Part shown: one piece after another, positions 7,401-9,037 of the stretch
Layout of the letters: every line of letters begins with the position of its first letter
Position numbering within the stretch: the stretch's first letter is position 1
Origin: an uncultured Desulfobacterium sp.
Lineage (GTDB): Bacteria; Desulfobacterota; Desulfobacteria; Desulfobacterales; Desulfobacteraceae
Assembly (NCBI GenBank): GCA_937124525.1
Contig: CAKZLA010000314.1
Coordinates: 1 to 9,037 of the forward strand
DNA: 9,037 bases
Direction of reading: 5' to 3'
Made by a program: the position numbers and the translations under genes
The notes under the pieces: generated by a model
The model's database searches: none
Told to the model about the DNA's origin: nothing
Seen by the model: only the letters and a program-made list of their open reading frames with translations

Positions 7401-7507
7401 AGGGGTGCGGGGCCTGTGCAGCCACCTGTCCCTCCGAGGCACCGTCATTGATGGGGTTTAACAATGATCAATTGTACGCACAGATCAAAAGTGCCATGAC
7501 CGCCTGA
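4454..7507 (+). CDS. hdrA: Selenocysteine-containing HdrA-like flavin/iron-sulfur protein (internal TGA read as Sec66)
   Basis: This cytosolic electron-transfer protein has 1017 residues, longer than methanogen HdrA (about 650). Unit 1 has an FAD-binding GGGVAG at 19-24, the motif DCAMU with Sec66, ferredoxin-type cysteines C115/C118/C121/C125 and C162/C170/C173/C177, and the HdrA signature CVGSRDE...YCSSVCC (C263, C277, C281, C282). Unit 2 opens with the HdrA N-terminal-domain pattern [10 protein letters not shown] (C471, C473), then GGGIAG at 610-615 and a second CVGSRE...YCSKVCC (C757, C768, C772, C773). Two ferredoxin motifs close the protein (C951-C961, C982-C992). It thus looks like two fused HdrA units, with the second lacking the DCxxC motif. 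The TGA at 4649-4651 is read through because the family motif continues after it ([11 protein letters not shown]) and a SECIS-like hairpin follows. GGAG at 4443-4446 supports the ATG at 4454. HdrA proteins transfer electrons through FAD and clusters, often by bifurcation; the partners here are unknown. BamE of class II benzoyl-CoA reductase is a related alternative family. Confidence 0.93.
4649..4684 (+). promoter_or_regulatory. Sec codon TGA and bacterial SECIS-like hairpin in hdrA
   Basis: The TGA at 4649-4651 is followed by CTGGTC (4667-4672), loop GAGGTC (4673-4678) and GGCCGG (4679-4684), which form a six-pair stem including two G-U pairs. Counting the U of UGA as 1, the loop G and U fall at 28 and 29. 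The loop sequence GGUC also occurs in the AGGUCU loop of the Escherichia coli fdhF SECIS, where the key G and U are at 23 and 24. This is the element expected to recruit SelB. Confidence 0.75.
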
Positions 7508-7545
7508 CAAACCAAGGCCTGGTTCTAACTTTACCACCTTATCAT

Positions 7546-7569
7546 GGGGTTATGGGATTAAAGAACCCC
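7546..7569 (+). promoter_or_regulatory. Hairpin after hdrA
   Basis: GGGGTT (7546-7551) and AACCCC (7564-7569) are perfectly complementary across a 12-base loop. There is no T tract after it, so complete termination is unlikely. It may protect the hdrA message end or lower transcription into mvhD. Confidence 0.3.
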
Positions 7570-7624
7570 CGAGCCACACACCATTGAAGATGGCCAAGGG
7601 TAAAACCAGGTCCACAAACCACAT

Positions 7625-7651
7625 CCGGGTGCCCATATCAAGGGTTCCCGG
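7625..7651 (+). promoter_or_regulatory. Hairpin just before the mvhD ribosome binding site
   Basis: CCGGG (7625-7629) pairs with CCCGG (7647-7651). After a two-base internal bulge on each side, CCC (7632-7634) pairs with GGG (7642-7644), closing a seven-base loop. The structure ends ten bases before AGGAG. It may set the subunit ratio by affecting message stability or ribosome access; this is inferred from position. Confidence 0.3.
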
Positions 7652-7660
7652 TGCAAATAA

Positions 7661-7665
7661 AGGAG
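7661..7665 (+). promoter_or_regulatory. Ribosome binding site that fixes the mvhD start at a GTG
   Basis: AGGAG lies eight bases before the GTG at 7674. The frame is open further upstream (a TTG at 7584 and an ATG at 7590), but those codons lack a ribosome binding site and would add residues that do not look like the start of MvhD proteins. Confidence 0.75.
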
Positions 7666-7673
7666 TATATCCG

Positions 7674-8156
7674 GTGAAAGCAGATCTTTTTGAACCCCAA
7701 ATTGTTGCATTCATGTGCAACTGGTGCACCTATGGAGCGGCAGATCTTGCCGGTGTCAGCCGCATGCAGTATCCGTCTAATCTCAGAATCATACGGGTAA
7801 TGTGTTCGGCAAGCGTCAGTCCCCATCATATTTTAAGGGCCTTCCAGAGCGGGGCCGACGGCGTCATGGTTGGCGGCTGACACATCGGCGACTGCCATTA
7901 CCTGTACGGTAATAACATGACAATCAAACGCATCACCTTTGTCCAGGAAATGCTTAAATTCATTGGCCTTGAGGGACGCCTTCACCTGGAATGGATCTCC
8001 TCGGCCGAAGCCCAGAAGTTTGCCCGGGTGGTCACCCATTTCACAGAAAAAATAATCCACCTGGGACCCAGCCCCATTGCCAAACAAACCCGTTTAATAC
8101 CCATGGAACCCCATGGAAAAAAAAGGAGGGGACATGAATATCACAAAGCAGGTTGA
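7674..8156 (+). CDS. mvhD: Selenocysteine-containing MvhD-like iron-sulfur protein (internal TGA read as Sec69)
   Basis: This 160-residue protein belongs to the MvhD/FrhD-type delta family, small [2Fe-2S] proteins that pass electrons between a hydrogenase, formate dehydrogenase or other oxidoreductase and HdrA. The family pattern is clear: [18 protein letters not shown] (C15, C18), VMCSASVSP (C44), then [17 protein letters not shown] with Sec69 and C74. Family members normally have cysteine at position 69. The TGA at 7878-7880 is read through because the motif continues directly after it and a SECIS-like hairpin follows. The start is the GTG at 7674. The gene sits between hdrA (166-base gap with two hairpins) and the FrhB/FdhB-like gene, which it overlaps by 23 bases. 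The C-terminal 35 residues are basic and not recognised. MvhD-type selenoproteins are known from methanogens (VhuD); BamF is a related bacterial family. Confidence 0.93.
7878..7913 (+). promoter_or_regulatory. Sec codon TGA and bacterial SECIS-like hairpin in mvhD
   Basis: The TGA at 7878-7880 is followed by ATTACC (7897-7902), loop TGTAC (7903-7907) and GGTAAT (7908-7913), a perfect six-pair stem. With the U of UGA as 1, the loop G and U are at 27 and 28, within one base of the hdrA element. The stem is A/T-rich and unrelated in sequence to the hdrA stem, so the shared geometry is not due to a recent copy. Confidence 0.8.
8124..8129 (+). promoter_or_regulatory. Ribosome binding site that fixes the start of the FrhB/FdhB-like gene
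   Basis: AGGAGG inside the end of mvhD lies four bases before the ATG at 8134. An in-frame ATG at 8113 lies before this site and would add seven residues (MEKKGGD) encoded by the binding site itself, so it is not used as the start. Confidence 0.75.
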
Positions 8157-8946
8157 GCAGCTTCTCAAACAGGGCGATGTGGATATTTTTCTGGCCTACA
8201 GAGAGCTTGACGGGCATATGATTCCCCATGGCTACACCCTGGACAACCTGGAAGATCTTGCATCCCTTAAGGTGAGCCAGCATCGCTACAGCCTGGAAAA
8301 GGTAGCCACCCATCTCACTGAAAAAAAGCCAGATCTTAAAATCGGCATTGTGGCAAGGGATTGCAATCAACGGGCGTTAAACCTTCTCTACACCTGGAAT
8401 CAACTAAACCCTGAAAACATCACCCCCCTCATGGTCAACTGCTGCCCCTCCCAAACCAGAACCCACAGCGACTGCACCTACCTTGAACCCAAAAAAACCG
8501 GGACGTTCAAGCAGGAAAAGGGCATTGATTTCAATGAAGATCCCCAGGAATTCATGGATAATAATGACAATGACCAGCGTTTTTCCCGGTGGATGTACGA
8601 GTTCAGCAAATGCATCAAGTGCTATGGGTGCAGAAACATCTGTCCTGTGTGTTTCTGCCCCGACTGCAGCCTGGAAAACCCGGACCTTGTTGAACCCGGG
8701 GCACTGCCACCGGAAATTCCTATTTTTCATCTGGTGCGGGCCACCCACATGGCAGGAAGGTGCATTGACTGCGGACTGTGCGAAGATGCCTGTCCCGCAG
8801 AAATCCCCCTGCGATTTCTTTACCGGGAGATGAACCGCATTGTGTCCGACGTGTTTGATTACACGCCGGGGGTGGGGCTGGAAAAATCACCCTTTACCAT
8901 CATTGGCGGTGAGGTGACATTGGAACCCAGGCCCATGGATGCGTAA
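8134..8946 (+). CDS. FrhB/FdhB-like iron-sulfur protein with two 4Fe-4S motifs
   Basis: This 270-residue soluble protein shows no signal peptide or membrane segment. The N-terminal part (about residues 65-105) contains IVARDCNQRALNLL (C77) and VNCCP (C103, C104), a pattern seen in the FrhB/FdhB family (coenzyme F420 hydrogenase or formate dehydrogenase beta subunits). The C-terminal part has two ferredoxin motifs: C160/C163/C166/C170 followed by an unusual extra cysteine group C173/C175/C178 (CPVCFCPDC), and C210/C213/C216/C220 (CIDCGLCEDACP). It overlaps mvhD by 23 bases in another frame, which suggests coupled translation and a shared complex. The probable role is to link the HdrA-MvhD pair to a further redox partner. 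Whether it binds F420, a flavin or only iron-sulfur clusters cannot be read from the sequence. No catalytic formate dehydrogenase or hydrogenase subunit follows inside the window. Confidence 0.8.
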   Translation: MNITKQVEQLLKQGDVDIFLAYRELDGHMIPHGYTLDNLEDLASLKVSQHRYSLEKVATHLTEKKPDLKIGIVARDCNQRALNLLYTWNQLNPENITPLMVNCCPSQTRTHSDCTYLEPKKTGTFKQEKGIDFNEDPQEFMDNNDNDQRFSRWMYEFSKCIKCYGCRNICPVCFCPDCSLENPDLVEPGALPPEIPIFHLVRATHMAGRCIDCGLCEDACPAEIPLRFLYREMNRIVSDVFDYTPGVGLEKSPFTIIGGEVTLEPRPMDA

Positions 8947-8965
8947 TTTCAGAACCTGGTTATAA

Positions 8966-9004
8966 CTGCCACGGGCAGACCGCATGGGGGACCTGGGCCT
9001 GCCC
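8966..9004 (+). promoter_or_regulatory. Competing hairpins after the last gene
   Basis: CTGCC (8966-8970) pairs with GGCAG (8974-8978) over a three-base loop. The overlapping GGGCAG (8973-8978) can instead pair with CTGCCC (8999-9004). There is no T tract, so this is not a clear terminator, and the operon may continue past the window. No gene start is seen in the last 90 bases. The function, if any, is unknown. Confidence 0.25.
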
Positions 9005-9037
9005 ACAACGAAGCATGAAAGAATATTAGGCGTGCCT

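Noticed and set aside
4688..7507. A separate 939-residue protein starting at the ATG at 4688 after a true stop at 4649
   Set aside because: The conserved HdrA motif lies on both sides of the TGA, and the residues between the TGA and this ATG ([12 protein letters not shown]) belong to the family. The nearest GAGG is 11 bases from the ATG and lies inside the SECIS-like loop.
7584..7673. Longer N-terminus of the MvhD-like protein from TTG 7584 or ATG 7590
   Set aside because: There is no ribosome binding site, the stretch contains a hairpin, and the family begins close to the GTG at 7674.
7917..8156. A separate 79-residue protein starting at the ATG at 7917
   Set aside because: The conserved HIGDCHY segment of MvhD lies before this ATG and directly after the TGA. 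There is no ribosome binding site for a new start.

Overview
The window reads entirely on the + strand. It looks like a chromosomal piece of a strictly anaerobic Desulfobacterota bacterium, probably a Desulfobacteraceae-type sulfate reducer. That placement is an inference from gene content: soluble Hdr-type flavin/iron-sulfur proteins, two UGA-encoded selenocysteines, sigma-54-type promoters and many response regulators. Genes have mid-range GC and strong AGGAG-type ribosome binding sites; the spacers are AT-rich.

Layout. Bases 1-51 hold a G/C-run hairpin with a T tract, probably the terminator of a gene upstream of the window. Bases 526-1239 and 1996-2685 encode two close paralogs: a receiver (REC) domain followed by a small helical C-terminal domain with a LigA-like/Os1348-like sequence pattern. 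Each is preceded by a GG-N10-GC (-24/-12) element. An AT-rich spacer of about 750 bases between them contains a nested inverted repeat and an 18-base perfect palindrome that overlaps the second promoter.

From 2826 onward comes a compact gene string: a soluble GAF-type histidine kinase, a stand-alone REC protein (8-base overlap), a large HdrA-like flavin/iron-sulfur protein (16-base gap), an MvhD-like iron-sulfur protein, and an FrhB/FdhB-like protein with two 4Fe-4S motifs (23-base overlap).

The main result is that hdrA and mvhD each carry an in-frame TGA at a position where the family normally has cysteine. In both genes the conserved family motif continues directly after the TGA, and a bacterial SECIS-like hairpin with a GU-containing loop lies at nearly the same distance downstream. 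Both are therefore read as selenoproteins (Sec66 in a 1017-residue HdrA, Sec69 in a 160-residue MvhD). A standard gene caller would split each one in two.

Working model (inference). HdrA, MvhD and the FrhB/FdhB-like protein form a cytosolic electron-transfer module of the kind used for flavin-based electron bifurcation or confurcation. The kinase and REC proteins encoded with it probably tie its expression or activity to a cytoplasmic redox or metabolic signal. No hdrB, hdrC, hydrogenase or formate dehydrogenase catalytic subunit is visible, so the electron donor and acceptor cannot be named from this window.
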